Assembly: GCF_000379105.1 (NCBI RefSeq)
Contig: NZ_KB900609.1
Location: forward strand, 7,302,939 to 7,366,938
Length of the DNA stretch: 64,000 nucleotides
Direction of reading: 5' to 3'
From: Methylobacterium sp. WSM2598
GTDB lineage: Bacteria > Pseudomonadota > Alphaproteobacteria > Rhizobiales > Beijerinckiaceae
The notes beneath the pieces were generated by a model. That model had not been told where the DNA came from. It did not search any database and saw nothing but the letters and a program-made list of their open reading frames with translations. This document shows positions 34,539 to 43,169 of this stretch, piece after piece. Both the position numbers and the translations under genes were made by a program. The first letter of the stretch is position 1. Every line of letters starts with the position of its first letter.

Positions 34539-34567
34539 CCTCCCGCTCCGAACCGGCCGAGACCGCG

Positions 34568-34942
34568 ATGCCGACACCCGCTCCCGCCCCGTCCAGCGGC
34601 CCCCTGACGGGCCCGCGCGTCCTCGGCCCCGGGCCCCGCGTCGCCGCCCCGTTCGAAGCGCGGCGTCGCGCCGCCCCGGCGCGGCCTGCCGGCGGGGGCG
34701 TGCGGGGGATCGAGGCCTCCTGCGCGGGCCTCGGCGGCCGCCCCTTCGCGCCCGGGGCCGCCGACACCGTCGCGGCCGAGGATCTCGCCGGGAGGGCCGC
34801 GCGGATGCGCGTCGCGGCCGGCACCGACCTCGGCGCGTTGATCGCGCGAGAGGGTGCGGCACTGCCGGGCGGCCTCGCCGGCGGGCGGGTGCGCGACGCC
34901 TACGGCGCCGGCACGGCCTGCCTCGCGCAGGCTGTCACCTGA
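34568..34942 (+). pseudogene. Chimeric remnant: CoA-transferase start joined to HMG-CoA-lyase-type end
   Basis: A 124-residue open frame. Residues 11-29 (GPLTGPRVLGPGPRVAAPF) match the N-terminus of CaiB/BaiF CoA-transferases (pattern GPLxGLRVLDLxRVLAGPF). Residues 48-124 (IEASCAGLGGRPFAPGAADT, VAAEDLAGRAARM, GTDLGALI) match the C-terminus of HMG-CoA lyase-type enzymes, whose motif GGLGGCPFAPGATGNVATED is altered here, with the Cys replaced by Arg. A deletion of about 2 kb between two adjacent genes would give this. The frame is probably non-functional. Confidence 0.65.
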
Positions 34943-34984
34943 GGCGAGACGGGGGCGCAGCGCAGCGAGACGAGGGAGGAACAT

Positions 34985-36340
34985 ATGGCAGCCGGCGATG
35001 CGGTCCTGCGCGAGGACGCCTCCGCTCCCTGGTACGCGGGCCTGACGGCGCGACATTGGCGCATCCTCTGGGGCAGCTACCTCGGCTGGATCTTCGACGG
35101 CTATGAGGCGGTGGCGCTGGTCTACGCGCTCCGCCCGGCGCTGAACTCCATTCTCACGCCCGAGCAGGCGCAGGCGCCCGCCTTCTACGTCGGCGCGGCG
35201 ATCGGCATCACGCTGCTCGGCTGGGGGATCGGCGGCATGCTGGGCGGCATCGCGGCGGATTACATCGGCCGCAAGCGCATGATGATGCTCTCCATCCTCG
35301 GCTACGCCATCTTCACGGGGCTGACCGCCTTCGCCGGGAGCTTCGCGCAGCTCGCGCTCCTGCGCTTCATCACCGGCCTGGCGATCGGCTCGGAATGGAG
35401 CACCGGCATCGCGCTCGTCGCCGAGACCTGGCCGAACCGGGCGCGGCCGAAGGGCTGCGGCTTCCTGCAATCGGGCTTCGGCGGCGGCGCGGTGCTGGCG
35501 GCGATCGTCTGGGCGGTGCTGGCGGCGACCAACCCGCTCGGCTCCGAGAGCTGGCGCATCATGTTCGCGCTCGGCGCGCTGCCGGCCTTCGTCTGCCTCT
35601 ACCTGCGCCGCGCGCTGGAGGAATCCGAGCGCTGGATGACGGCGCTCAAGGAGCAGCGCTGGGCCGCCACGACGGAGGACGCGCAGAGCGGCCGCGTGCA
35701 CAAGACAGCGCAGCGCCCCTTCACGCTCACCGAGATCTTCCGCGAGCCGGAGAGCCGGCGGCGCGTGCTGCTGGCCACCGTGATGTCCTTCGCCACGACG
35801 GTGGGCTGGTGGGCGGTGTCGTCCTGGCTGCCGGCCTACACCGAGGCGCTGGCCAAGGCGGCGGGCGAGCCCGCCAACGTCTGGGGCCCGCGCATGGGCA
35901 TCATCTACAACATCGGGGCGATCGCCGCCTACCTGGTCTCGGGCTTCCTCGCCGACGCGATCGGGCGGCGCAAATTCCTGATCCTGACCTATGCGGGCTG
36001 CCTCGCGACCTCGGTGCTCGCCTATGTGTGGACCGGCGGTCTGACCACCTTCATGGTCATCGCCTTCCTGAACGGGGTCTTCACGCTCGGCTTCTCGTTC
36101 AGCTGGATGGCGATCTACCTCGTGGAGCTGTTCACGCCGGCCGTGCGGGCGACCGCCGCGAGCTTCGTGTTCAACGGCGCCCGCCTGATCGCCTGGATCT
36201 TCCCGATCATCGCCGGCCAGATCGTCACCTCGTTCGGCGGCGTGGCGCGGGCGGCGCTGATCATGAGCAGCGTCTACGTGCTCGGGCTGATCGTGCCCTG
36301 GTTCATGCCCGAGACCACCGGCAGGCCGCTGCCGGAATAG
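34985..36340 (+). CDS. MFS transporter, metabolite:H+ symporter type
   Basis: 451 residues, 12 transmembrane segments. N-terminal half has the motif-A-like ADYIGRKRMMML between TM2 and TM3 and GSEWSTGIALVAETWPNRAR; C-terminal half repeats it as ADAIGRRKFLIL. The overall pattern (YLGWIFDGYEAVALVYALRP) is that of the sialate/aromatic-acid/dicarboxylate symporter group. GAGGGAGGAACAT precedes the ATG. It follows the aconitase and the CoA-transferase/lyase remnant on the same strand, so it probably imports an organic acid once degraded by that pathway. Confidence 0.88.
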   Translation: MAAGDAVLREDASAPWYAGLTARHWRILWGSYLGWIFDGYEAVALVYALRPALNSILTPEQAQAPAFYVGAAIGITLLGWGIGGMLGGIAADYIGRKRMMMLSILGYAIFTGLTAFAGSFAQLALLRFITGLAIGSEWSTGIALVAETWPNRARPKGCGFLQSGFGGGAVLAAIVWAVLAATNPLGSESWRIMFALGALPAFVCLYLRRALEESERWMTALKEQRWAATTEDAQSGRVHKTAQRPFTLTEIFREPESRRRVLLATVMSFATTVGWWAVSSWLPAYTEALAKAAGEPANVWGPRMGIIYNIGAIAAYLVSGFLADAIGRRKFLILTYAGCLATSVLAYVWTGGLTTFMVIAFLNGVFTLGFSFSWMAIYLVELFTPAVRATAASFVFNGARLIAWIFPIIAGQIVTSFGGVARAALIMSSVYVLGLIVPWFMPETTGRPLPE

Positions 36341-36563
36341 AGGCGCGGGCGGACCGCCGATGCCCGGTCCTCCTGCCAGCGGTCATGTTCCACGACCGCC
36401 GGTCCCGTTCTCGACGCCTCGCCGCGCGATCCTGCGTCGTGCGCGAGCTCGATTCCCAAAGGCTCCGCCCGGGCGCGGCGGGCCGACGCGCGCGAGCTTC
36501 GGTGGGCGCCGCAACGGTGAACCGCGCACGACGTTGTGCTCGCACGACGCTCGCGAGGTGCAC

Positions 36564-37592
36564 ATGGCCCGTCGGCCCCATTCCGTCCTGCCGCTCCTGG
36601 CGCGGCAGGCCGCCAAGGTCCTCGGCCTCGCGGCCCTCGGCGGCAGCGGCGCGTGGCTCGCCTACAGCCGGTTCGCCGTCGATCACCGCCGGCCGCTGCC
36701 GAGAGCCCTTCCGGGCCGTCTCGACGCACTGGACACGCGGGCCGGCGCCGTCGCCCTGTACGGCAGCGCCGGCGGGAGCGGCCCTCCCCTGCTCCTCATC
36801 CACTCGATCAACGCGGCCGCGAGCGCCTACGAGGTCCGCCCGCTCTACCTCCACTACGACGGGCGGTGCCCCGTCTACGCCCTGGACCTGCCCGGGTTCG
36901 GCCTCTCGGAGCGCGCCCGCCGCCGCTACACGCCCGACCTGATGGTCGAGGCGATCCACGCGGCCGCCGGCGAGATCCGGCGGCGGCACGACGGGGCCGC
37001 CCTCAACGCCCTCGCCCTCTCCCTCTCGGCCGAGTATCTCGCCCGCGCGGCCCTCGAACGCCCGCGAGACTACCGCGGACTCGCCCTGATCAGCCCGACC
37101 GGGTTCGATGCCCGGCTCTCCGGCCGCTCTCCGCGCGGCGGCCACCGCGGCAGGGAGCGGCTGCGCGCGACCCTCGACGCGCCCCCCTGGGGCCGTGCCT
37201 TGTTCGATGCCCTGGTCAGCCGCCCGAGCATGCGCTTCTTCCTGGAGAAGACCTGGGGCTCGCCGGATATCGACGAGGGCCTGCTCGCCTACGGGTACGC
37301 GTCGGCGCACCGGCCGGGAGCCCAGCATGCACCCTTCTGCTTCATCGCCGGCCACCTGTTTCCGACGGATGCCACCGCGCTCTACGAGGCGCTCGACCTG
37401 CCCGTCCTGGTGATCCACGGCACGCGCGGCGACTTCGTCGACTACCGCGACCTTCCTCGATTCGCCGGGCGGCGGAATTGGACCGTGATGCGGCTGCCGA
37501 CGGGCGCCTTCCCGCATTTCGAGGATCTCGCCACCGTCACGCGGGCCCTCGACGGTTTCGGGGCCGCGGTCACCGAGGTCGCGTCGGCGTAG
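36564..37592 (+). CDS. Alpha/beta-hydrolase with unusual nucleophile elbow
   Basis: 342 residues. N-terminal hydrophobic anchor (VLGLAALGGSGAWLAYSRFA), then an alpha/beta-hydrolase fold: LLLIHSINAAASAYEVRPLY (oxyanion region), YALDLPGFGLSERARRRYTP, nucleophile region ALALSLSAEYLARAAL, FVDYRD-type acid region and a His in GAFPHFED. The nucleophile motif lacks the usual Gly on both sides (LSLSAE instead of GxSxG). Probably membrane-attached esterase; substrate unknown. The start follows CGCGAGGTGCAC. Stands alone. Confidence 0.8.
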   Translation: MARRPHSVLPLLARQAAKVLGLAALGGSGAWLAYSRFAVDHRRPLPRALPGRLDALDTRAGAVALYGSAGGSGPPLLLIHSINAAASAYEVRPLYLHYDGRCPVYALDLPGFGLSERARRRYTPDLMVEAIHAAAGEIRRRHDGAALNALALSLSAEYLARAALERPRDYRGLALISPTGFDARLSGRSPRGGHRGRERLRATLDAPPWGRALFDALVSRPSMRFFLEKTWGSPDIDEGLLAYGYASAHRPGAQHAPFCFIAGHLFPTDATALYEALDLPVLVIHGTRGDFVDYRDLPRFAGRRNWTVMRLPTGAFPHFEDLATVTRALDGFGAAVTEVASA

Positions 37593-37711
37593 CGAGGCCC
37601 CCCGCGGGGCGCCTCGCCGGATCGGGCCTGGCCGCCTCGACGGCGGTGACCGGGGCGGCCGCGGATGCTCCGGGCCGATCGCTGCCGGCGCCCGAGACCT
37701 GCCTCATCCGC

Positions 37712-37795
37712 CATCCGGTTGATGGCTTCGCCATCTCCCATTTCGGCCATGCGGATGTCGTCTTCGCTCAGGCGCCGCGCGGGCTTGTCATACGT
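37712..37795 (+). repeat. Interspersed repeat A, copy 2
   Basis: Begins CATCCGGTTGATGGC, contains CGCCATCTCC, TTTCGGCCATGCGGATGTCG and CTTCGCTCAGGCGCCGCGCG, and ends at the start of copy 3, 84 bases later. It lacks the terminal hairpin, as if copy 3 had replaced or been inserted at its end. Confidence 0.8.
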
Positions 37796-37920
37796 CATCC
37801 GGTTGATGGCTCCGCCATCTCCGATTTCGGCCATGCGGATGTCGGCTTCGCTCAGGCGCGGCGCTCAGGCGCCGCGCGGGCTCGTGATCCGGGATCCGCG
37901 TCGATCACGCGGATCCCGCA
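37796..37920 (+). repeat. Interspersed repeat A, copy 3, with terminal hairpin
   Basis: Same start and core as copy 2, a short internal duplication (GCTCAGGCGCGGC / GCTCAGGCGCCGC) and the hairpin CGGGATCCGCG (37890-37900) with CGCGGATCCCG (37908-37918), loop TCGATCA. The hairpin directly abuts the 3' end of the marR-type gene and may terminate it. Confidence 0.85.
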
Positions 37921-38475
37921 TCAGGTCTGCAACTCGGCCATGCCGGGCGCTTGGCCGTGCGCCGCTTGGCCGTGCGCCGCGGCGATCTTCCTCATCAGGT
38001 CGATGAAGAGCTTCCGCTCCGCCGGAGAGAGGGTGGCGATCGTGTCCGCGTGGGCCTGCCGAACCGCGTCCGCCATCGCGGCGTGGATCTCCCGGCCCTC
38101 GTCGGTCAGGCGGCACTGCTGCGAGCGGCGATCGACGGGGGAGATCGTCCGGCTGACGAACCCGCGCGCTTCGAGGCGCCGCAGCGCGCCCGTCGTCGTG
38201 GTCCTGTCCAGCGCGACGGCGTGCGCCAGGGTCGTCTGATCGGCCTCGCCCCGCACCATCAGTTCCGACAACAGGCTGTACTGCAGCGGCGTGACGCGGA
38301 AAGCGGCGCAGCGCTCAGAGAAGAGGCTGACGTGGATCTGATAGAGTCGCCGGACGAGGAAGCCCGGACGGTCGATCAGCGGCCAGATCCCTCCCGCCGC
38401 CTCGGGCCCGCGCGAATCTGCGCGCGCAACGGGCAGTGCTGCCTCCTTGGCCAGATCTCCGGCACCGTCCTCCAT
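37921..38475 (-). CDS. MarR-family transcriptional regulator
   Basis: 184 residues. Winged-helix MarR fold: RRLYQIHVSLFSERCAAFRV (helix 1), TPLQYSLLSELMVRGEADQT, recognition helix LDRTTTTGALRRLEARGFVS, wing SRTISPVDRRSQQCRLTDEG with the conserved DRR. C-terminus has a duplicated AAHGQ from a 15-bp repeat. Divergent from the amidohydrolase gene across 136 bases with palindromes; likely the repressor of the catabolic island, released by its substrate. Starts at ATG 38475. Confidence 0.9.
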   Translation of the reverse strand: MEDGAGDLAKEAALPVARADSRGPEAAGGIWPLIDRPGFLVRRLYQIHVSLFSERCAAFRVTPLQYSLLSELMVRGEADQTTLAHAVALDRTTTTGALRRLEARGFVSRTISPVDRRSQQCRLTDEGREIHAAMADAVRQAHADTIATLSPAERKLFIDLMRKIAAAHGQAAHGQAPGMAELQT

Positions 38476-38533
38476 CGCTGAGCCCTCCGTTGCTCATCGC
38501 TCCAACCTGGCACGCATCCTGCTACCAACGAAT

Positions 38534-38558
38534 TGCGAAGCATGCTTCTTTTTTCGCA
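38534..38558. promoter_or_regulatory. Candidate MarR operator in divergent intergenic region
   Basis: TGCGAA (38534-38539) and TTCGCA (38553-38558) form an inverted repeat with 13 bases between; inside it is the 12-base palindrome GAAGCATGCTTC (38537-38548). The stretch is the most AT-rich part of the marR/amidohydrolase gap and probably overlaps the divergent promoters. Confidence 0.5.
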
Positions 38559-38611
38559 TTATCCTGCATGGGCTCACTGGGGCGCGGCGAACCAACAGGT
38601 AAGGTAGAGCG

Positions 38612-39886
38612 ATGGATGGCACCCGGTACGACCTGCTGCTGCGCGGCGGGCGCGTGATCTGCCCAAAGAACGGCATCGACGGCATCCGTGACGTCGCAGT
38701 GCGCGGCGGTCGCATCGCGAACATCGCCGAGACCATCCTGCCATCGAGCGCCGCGGAGGTGATCGACGTCTCCGGAAAGCTGGTGCTGCCGGGGCTGATC
38801 GACACGCATGCCCACGTCTACCAGTATGTCACCGGCCGCTTCGGTCTCAACCCCGACATGGTGGGCGTGCGCTCGGGAGTCACCACCGTCGTCGACCAGG
38901 GCGGTCCGTCGTGCATGACCCTGCCGGGATTCCGGCATTATATTGCAGAAACCTCCGACACGCGGGTGCTCGCCTTCCTGTCCGCCTACCTCGTCGGAGG
39001 TCTCGAAGGGCACTTCTATCCCAACCTCTACAGCCCGGACGGCGTCGACATCGACGCCACCGTCAAGGCCGCGGTGGAGAACCGCGACCTCGTGCGCGGT
39101 ATCAAGGGCCATGCCGAGATCGGCGGCTTCGCCCGCTGGGGCATCAAGGTGATGGAGATGGCCGCCGAGATCAGCCGGCGCGCCGACCTGCCGCTCTACG
39201 TCCATTTCGGCCAGCTCTGGGGCCTGCCGGAATCCGGCGCCAATGGCGAGGACGCCGACACGATCATGGAGCGGGTGATCCCGCTCCTGCGCCCCGGCGA
39301 CGTGCTCGCCCATCCCTTCACCCGCCACCCCGGCGGGTTCATCAACGAGCAGGGCGAGGTGCATTCCGTCATCAAGGCCGCGCTCGACGCCGGCCTCAAG
39401 GTCGATGTCGGCCACGGCAGTCACTTCTCCTACCGGGTGGCCCGGGCGGCGATCCCCGCCGGCGTGGTGCCCTACACGCTCGGCGCCGACATGCACGGCT
39501 ACAACACGGAGGTGCCGCGGCCCGCGGGCACGCCCGACGCCCACCACGATGACGAGAACCACCCCTTCCTGGGCCAGGCACGGTTCAGCCTGACCCAGGC
39601 GATGTCCTCGATGATGGCGCTCGGCATCCCGCTCGAGGAGGTGGTGCCGATGGTGACCTCGCATCCGGCGCAGATGCTGGGCCTCTCCGACAGGATCGGG
39701 GCGCTCACCCCCGGCTTCGAGGCGGACGTGTCCGTGCTGCACGACGACCGTGGGTCCTTCCTGCTGCGCGACAACGAGGACACGCGGGTGGTCGTCGACC
39801 GGCTGCTGCGCCCGGCCTTCTGCCTGCGGGCGGGCAAGCGCTTCGACGCCGATTCGCCGATCCTGCCGCGGGCGATCGCGGCCTGA
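38612..39886 (+). CDS. Amidohydrolase-family metalloenzyme (dihydroorotase/deacetylase-like)
   Basis: 424 residues, cytoplasmic cyclic-amidohydrolase fold. Typical start DLLLRGGRVICPKNGIDGIR, metal motif LPGLIDTHAHVYQY (HxH), later metal ligands in GIKGHAEIGGF (with a Lys candidate for carboxylation), YVHFGQ, VGHGSHFS and the Asp region YTLGADMHGY, end PGFEADVSVLHD. The closest groups are dihydroorotase-like and D-amino-acid deacetylase-like enzymes. It opens or deacylates an amide ring or side chain. Its stop overlaps the next start by one base (TGATG), so it is co-translated with the molybdenum hydroxylase genes. Confidence 0.87.
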   Translation: MDGTRYDLLLRGGRVICPKNGIDGIRDVAVRGGRIANIAETILPSSAAEVIDVSGKLVLPGLIDTHAHVYQYVTGRFGLNPDMVGVRSGVTTVVDQGGPSCMTLPGFRHYIAETSDTRVLAFLSAYLVGGLEGHFYPNLYSPDGVDIDATVKAAVENRDLVRGIKGHAEIGGFARWGIKVMEMAAEISRRADLPLYVHFGQLWGLPESGANGEDADTIMERVIPLLRPGDVLAHPFTRHPGGFINEQGEVHSVIKAALDAGLKVDVGHGSHFSYRVARAAIPAGVVPYTLGADMHGYNTEVPRPAGTPDAHHDDENHPFLGQARFSLTQAMSSMMALGIPLEEVVPMVTSHPAQMLGLSDRIGALTPGFEADVSVLHDDRGSFLLRDNEDTRVVVDRLLRPAFCLRAGKRFDADSPILPRAIAA

Positions 39887-42306
39887 TGGGCGCCTCCCCC
39901 TCTGCCGCGGGCGCCTCCCCCTCTGCCGCGGGCGCCTCCCCCTCCGCCGCGGGCGCCCGGGAGGGCGTGGGCGCGCCGCTCCCCCGCAAGGAGGACGAGC
40001 GTCTGATGCGCGGGCGCGGCCAGTACGTCGGCGACGTCCGGCTGCCGCGCATGCAGGACGTGGCCTTCGTGCGCAGCCCCCTGGCCCATGCCCGCATCCG
40101 CGCGATCCACGTGCCGGAGGAGTCTCGCGGCCGGGTGTTCACGGCCGCCGACCTCGACGGCGTCGCGCCGATCCGCGCCGTGTCGGGCCTGCCCGGGTTC
40201 AAGGTGTCCGAGCAGCCGCCGCTCGCGGTCGGCAAAGTGCGGCAGGTCGGGGAACTCGTCGCCTTCTGCGTCGCGCCGACCCGCGCGGAGGCGGAGGACA
40301 TCGCCGCCTCGGTCGTCCTCGACCTCGAGGAGCTGCCGGCGGTCCACGACATGCTCGCCGCCCGCGAGCCCGGCGCCGCCCTCGTGCACGAGCACTGGGG
40401 CGACAACGTCTTCCTGGAGACGCTCGTCGACGTGGACATCGCCTCGGCCCTCGACGCGCCGATCAAGGTCTCCCGCACCATCTCCACGGCGCGCCAGTGC
40501 ATGGCGCCGATCGAGGGGCGCGGCGTGGTCGCCCACTACGACCACCGCCTGGATCAGCTCGTCGTCCACACCGCGAGCCAGATGCCGCACATCGTGCGCA
40601 ACGGCCTCGCCGAGTGTCTGCGGATCGAGCAGGAGCGCGTCCGCGTCGTCTCGCCGGACGTGGGCGGGGGCTTCGGCTACAAGGCGATCCTGCTCGCGGA
40701 GGAGATCTGCCTGGGCTGGCTGGCGCTCCGGTGCGGCCATCCCGTGCGCTGGCTGGAGGACCGGCGCGAGCATCTCACCGCGAACGCGAATTGCCGCGAG
40801 CACCATTACCGCATCACCGCCTATGCCGAGCCCGACGGCACCCTGCGCGGCATCGACTGCGAGGCCACCGTCGATTCCGGCGCCTACTCGGCCTACCCGT
40901 TCTCGGCCTGCCTGGAGGCCGCGCAGGTGGCGAGCATCCTGCCCGGCCCCTACGACTTCCCGGCCTATCGCTGCCGCACCTGGTCGGTGGCGACCAACAA
41001 GTGCCCGATCCTGCCCTACCGCGGCGTCGCCCGCACGGGCGTGTGCTTCGCGATGGAGCTGATCCTCGACGCGGTGGCGGCGGAAGCGGGCCTCGCCCCG
41101 GAGGTCGTGCGCGAGAGGAACCTCGTGCGGCCCGAGCAGATGCCGTTCGACAACATCACCAACAAGCACTTCGACAGCGGCGACTACCCGCAGGCATTGG
41201 CCCGGGCGCTCACCGCCATCGGTGCCGAGGGGGTGCGGGCGCGCCAGCGCGCGGGCGAGCCCGACGGACGGCGCATCGGGCTCGGGCTCGCGATCTACTG
41301 CGAGCAGGCGGCGCACGGCACCTCCGTCTACGCGGGGTGGGGCATCCCGATGGTGCCGGGCCACGAGCAGGCGAGCGCCCGGCTCACCCCGGACGGGGGG
41401 CTGGAGCTGCGCGTCGGCGCCCACTCGCACGGCCAGGGACTGGAGACGACCCTGGCGCAGGTCGCGCACGAGATCCTGGGCGTGCCGGTGGCGCGCACGC
41501 GGCTGGTGCACGGGGACACCGCCGCCACGCCCTACTCCACCGGCGCCTGGGGCTCGCGCATGATGGTGATGGTCGGCGGCGCGGTCGCGGCGGCCTGCGA
41601 GGCCCTGCGCGAGCGGGCCGTGCGGATCGGCGCGCACCTGCTCCAGGCCGAGCCGGAAGCCTGCCGCTACGAGGCCGGCCGGGTGATCGGCCCATCGGGC
41701 GACGTGCCGGTCGAGGCGATCGCCCGCACGTGGTACCGGCGCCCGCAGGACCTCGCGCCCGCCACCGATCCGGGCGGTCTCGAAGTCACGGCCGGCTACA
41801 AGCCGGTGCGGGATTCCGGCACGTTCTCCTACGCCGCGCACGCGGCGGTCGTGGCGGTCGATCCCGACCTCGGCGCCGTCGAGATCCTCGACTACGTGGT
41901 GGTCGAGGATGGCGGCACGCTGGTGAACCCGCTCGTCGTCGACGGCCAGATCTACGGCGGCCTCGCGCAGGGCATCGGCACGGCGCTCTACGAGGAGGTG
42001 CGCTTCGACGGCCGCGGTCAGCCGCTCGCCTCGACCTTCGCCGACTACCTCCTGCCTGGCCCGGCGGAGGTGCCGGCCGCGCGCATCGCGCACATGGAGA
42101 CCCCCTCCCCGTACACGCGCTTCGGCCAGAAGGGCATCGGCGAGGGCGGGGCCATCGCGCCGCCCGCGGCGCTCGCGAACGCGATCAACGACGCGCTGCG
42201 CCCGCTCGGGGTCGAGCTGCTGCACGCCCCCGTCACCCCGCGGCGGATCGTCGAGGCGGTCCTCGCCGCGCGCGGCGCGCCGCGGCGCGCGAGGGCCGCC
42301 GCATGA
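39886..42306 (+). CDS. Molybdenum hydroxylase large subunit (xanthine dehydrogenase/CoxL family)
   Basis: 806 residues. N-terminal 23 residues are three copies of GASPSAA, absent in relatives, then a standard ald_xan_dh domain (about 40-150: RGQYVGDVRLPRMQDVAFVR) and the MoCo-binding domain (VVSPDVGGGFGYKA, RTGVCFAMELILDAVA, AHSHGQGLETTLAQVAHEIL, active-site Glu in GQKGIGEGGAIAPPAAL). The sequence near the substrate pocket (PYRGVARTGV) is not the CO-dehydrogenase AYRCSFR loop, so it is a heterocycle or aldehyde hydroxylase rather than a CO dehydrogenase. Next gene overlaps by ATGA. Confidence 0.92.
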   Translation: MGASPSAAGASPSAAGASPSAAGAREGVGAPLPRKEDERLMRGRGQYVGDVRLPRMQDVAFVRSPLAHARIRAIHVPEESRGRVFTAADLDGVAPIRAVSGLPGFKVSEQPPLAVGKVRQVGELVAFCVAPTRAEAEDIAASVVLDLEELPAVHDMLAAREPGAALVHEHWGDNVFLETLVDVDIASALDAPIKVSRTISTARQCMAPIEGRGVVAHYDHRLDQLVVHTASQMPHIVRNGLAECLRIEQERVRVVSPDVGGGFGYKAILLAEEICLGWLALRCGHPVRWLEDRREHLTANANCREHHYRITAYAEPDGTLRGIDCEATVDSGAYSAYPFSACLEAAQVASILPGPYDFPAYRCRTWSVATNKCPILPYRGVARTGVCFAMELILDAVAAEAGLAPEVVRERNLVRPEQMPFDNITNKHFDSGDYPQALARALTAIGAEGVRARQRAGEPDGRRIGLGLAIYCEQAAHGTSVYAGWGIPMVPGHEQASARLTPDGGLELRVGAHSHGQGLETTLAQVAHEILGVPVARTRLVHGDTAATPYSTGAWGSRMMVMVGGAVAAACEALRERAVRIGAHLLQAEPEACRYEAGRVIGPSGDVPVEAIARTWYRRPQDLAPATDPGGLEVTAGYKPVRDSGTFSYAAHAAVVAVDPDLGAVEILDYVVVEDGGTLVNPLVVDGQIYGGLAQGIGTALYEEVRFDGRGQPLASTFADYLLPGPAEVPAARIAHMETPSPYTRFGQKGIGEGGAIAPPAALANAINDALRPLGVELLHAPVTPRRIVEAVLAARGAPRRARAAA
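39889..39951 (+). repeat. 21-bp tandem repeat, three copies, right after start codon
   Basis: Three copies of GGCGCCTCCCCCTCTGCCGC + G (third differs by one base), encoding GASPSAA three times directly behind the ATG of the molybdenum-hydroxylase large subunit. It precedes the family's normal first residues (VGAPLPRKEDERLMRGRG). Confidence 0.9.
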
Positions 42307-43169
42307 AGCCCGCGCCCTTCGCCTACGAGCGGCCGCGCGACCTCGCCGCCCTCCTGGCCCGGCTCGGCGAGGCGCGAGGCTCCGTGAAGCTGATGGCGGG
42401 CGGCCAGTCGCTCGGCCCGATGCTCAACCTGCGCCTCGTCGCGCCGGACCTGATCCTCGACATCACCGGCCTGCAGGAACTCCGGCGGGCGGCGGTCGAG
42501 GGCGACACGCTCGTCCTCGGCGCGTGCGTCACCCACGCCGACATCGAGGACGGGCGGGTGCCCGACGTGACCGGGGGCGCGCTCCGGCGGGTGGCCGCGG
42601 CCATCGCCTACCGGCCCGTGCGCAACCGCGGCACGGTGGGCGGCAGCCTCGTCCACGCCGATCCCGCGGCGGACTGGGTCACGGCCCTGACGGCGCTCGG
42701 CGCCGAGGTCGAGATCGCCGGGCCCCGCCGGCGTCGGCGGCTGCCGGTGGAGCGCTTGGTCACCGGGGCGCTGGAGACCGCGCTCGAACCGGGCGAGGTC
42801 CTGGTCGCCGTTCGGGTGCCGGCCCGGCCCGAGAGCGTGGCCTGGGGCTACGTCAAGCATTGTGCCAAGATCGGCGAGTTCGCGCACGCCATCGGGGCCG
42901 TGCGGCTCGATCCCGCCGCCGGCCGGGGCCGCGCGGTGATCGGGGCCATCGAGGGGCCGCCCCTCCTCTTCGCCGACGCGCGCCCGCTCTTCGGCGGCCG
43001 GATCGGCCCCGATTTCGCCCGGCACTTCGACGCCGCCGCCGCGGAGCGCGCCCTCGCCGCCGCCGGCATGTCGGACGCGGTCGAGCGACACGTCCACGTC
43101 ACGGTGCTCGCCCGCGCGGTGGCGCAGGCCGCGCGGCCCACCCCGATGCCCCTCACGGAGGTCGCATGA
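42303..43169 (+). CDS. Molybdenum hydroxylase FAD subunit (CoxM-like)
   Basis: 288 residues, FAD-binding medium subunit. Pyrophosphate-binding motifs VKLMAGGQSLGPMLNLRL (residues about 28-45) and RNRGTVGGSLVHADPAADW (about 105-123) are the two FAD signatures of this family; the C-terminal CO_deh_flav_C domain follows. It passes electrons from the Fe-S subunit to FAD and onward. Overlaps both neighbours by four bases (ATGA). Confidence 0.93.
   Translation: MKPAPFAYERPRDLAALLARLGEARGSVKLMAGGQSLGPMLNLRLVAPDLILDITGLQELRRAAVEGDTLVLGACVTHADIEDGRVPDVTGGALRRVAAAIAYRPVRNRGTVGGSLVHADPAADWVTALTALGAEVEIAGPRRRRRLPVERLVTGALETALEPGEVLVAVRVPARPESVAWGYVKHCAKIGEFAHAIGAVRLDPAAGRGRAVIGAIEGPPLLFADARPLFGGRIGPDFARHFDAAAAERALAAAGMSDAVERHVHVTVLARAVAQAARPTPMPLTEVA

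Larger units (their letters stand above)
37593..37920. other. Repeat-filled intergenic region
   Basis: 328 bases between the hydrolase and the convergent marR-type gene. From 37712 onward it is occupied by two tandem copies of repeat A; bases 37593-37711 show nothing recognisable. Confidence 0.6.

Noticed and set aside
39499..42225. 908-residue minus-strand frame opposite the amidohydrolase and hydroxylase genes
   Set aside because: Antisense shadow; the plus-strand genes have full motifs and overlapping starts and stops.
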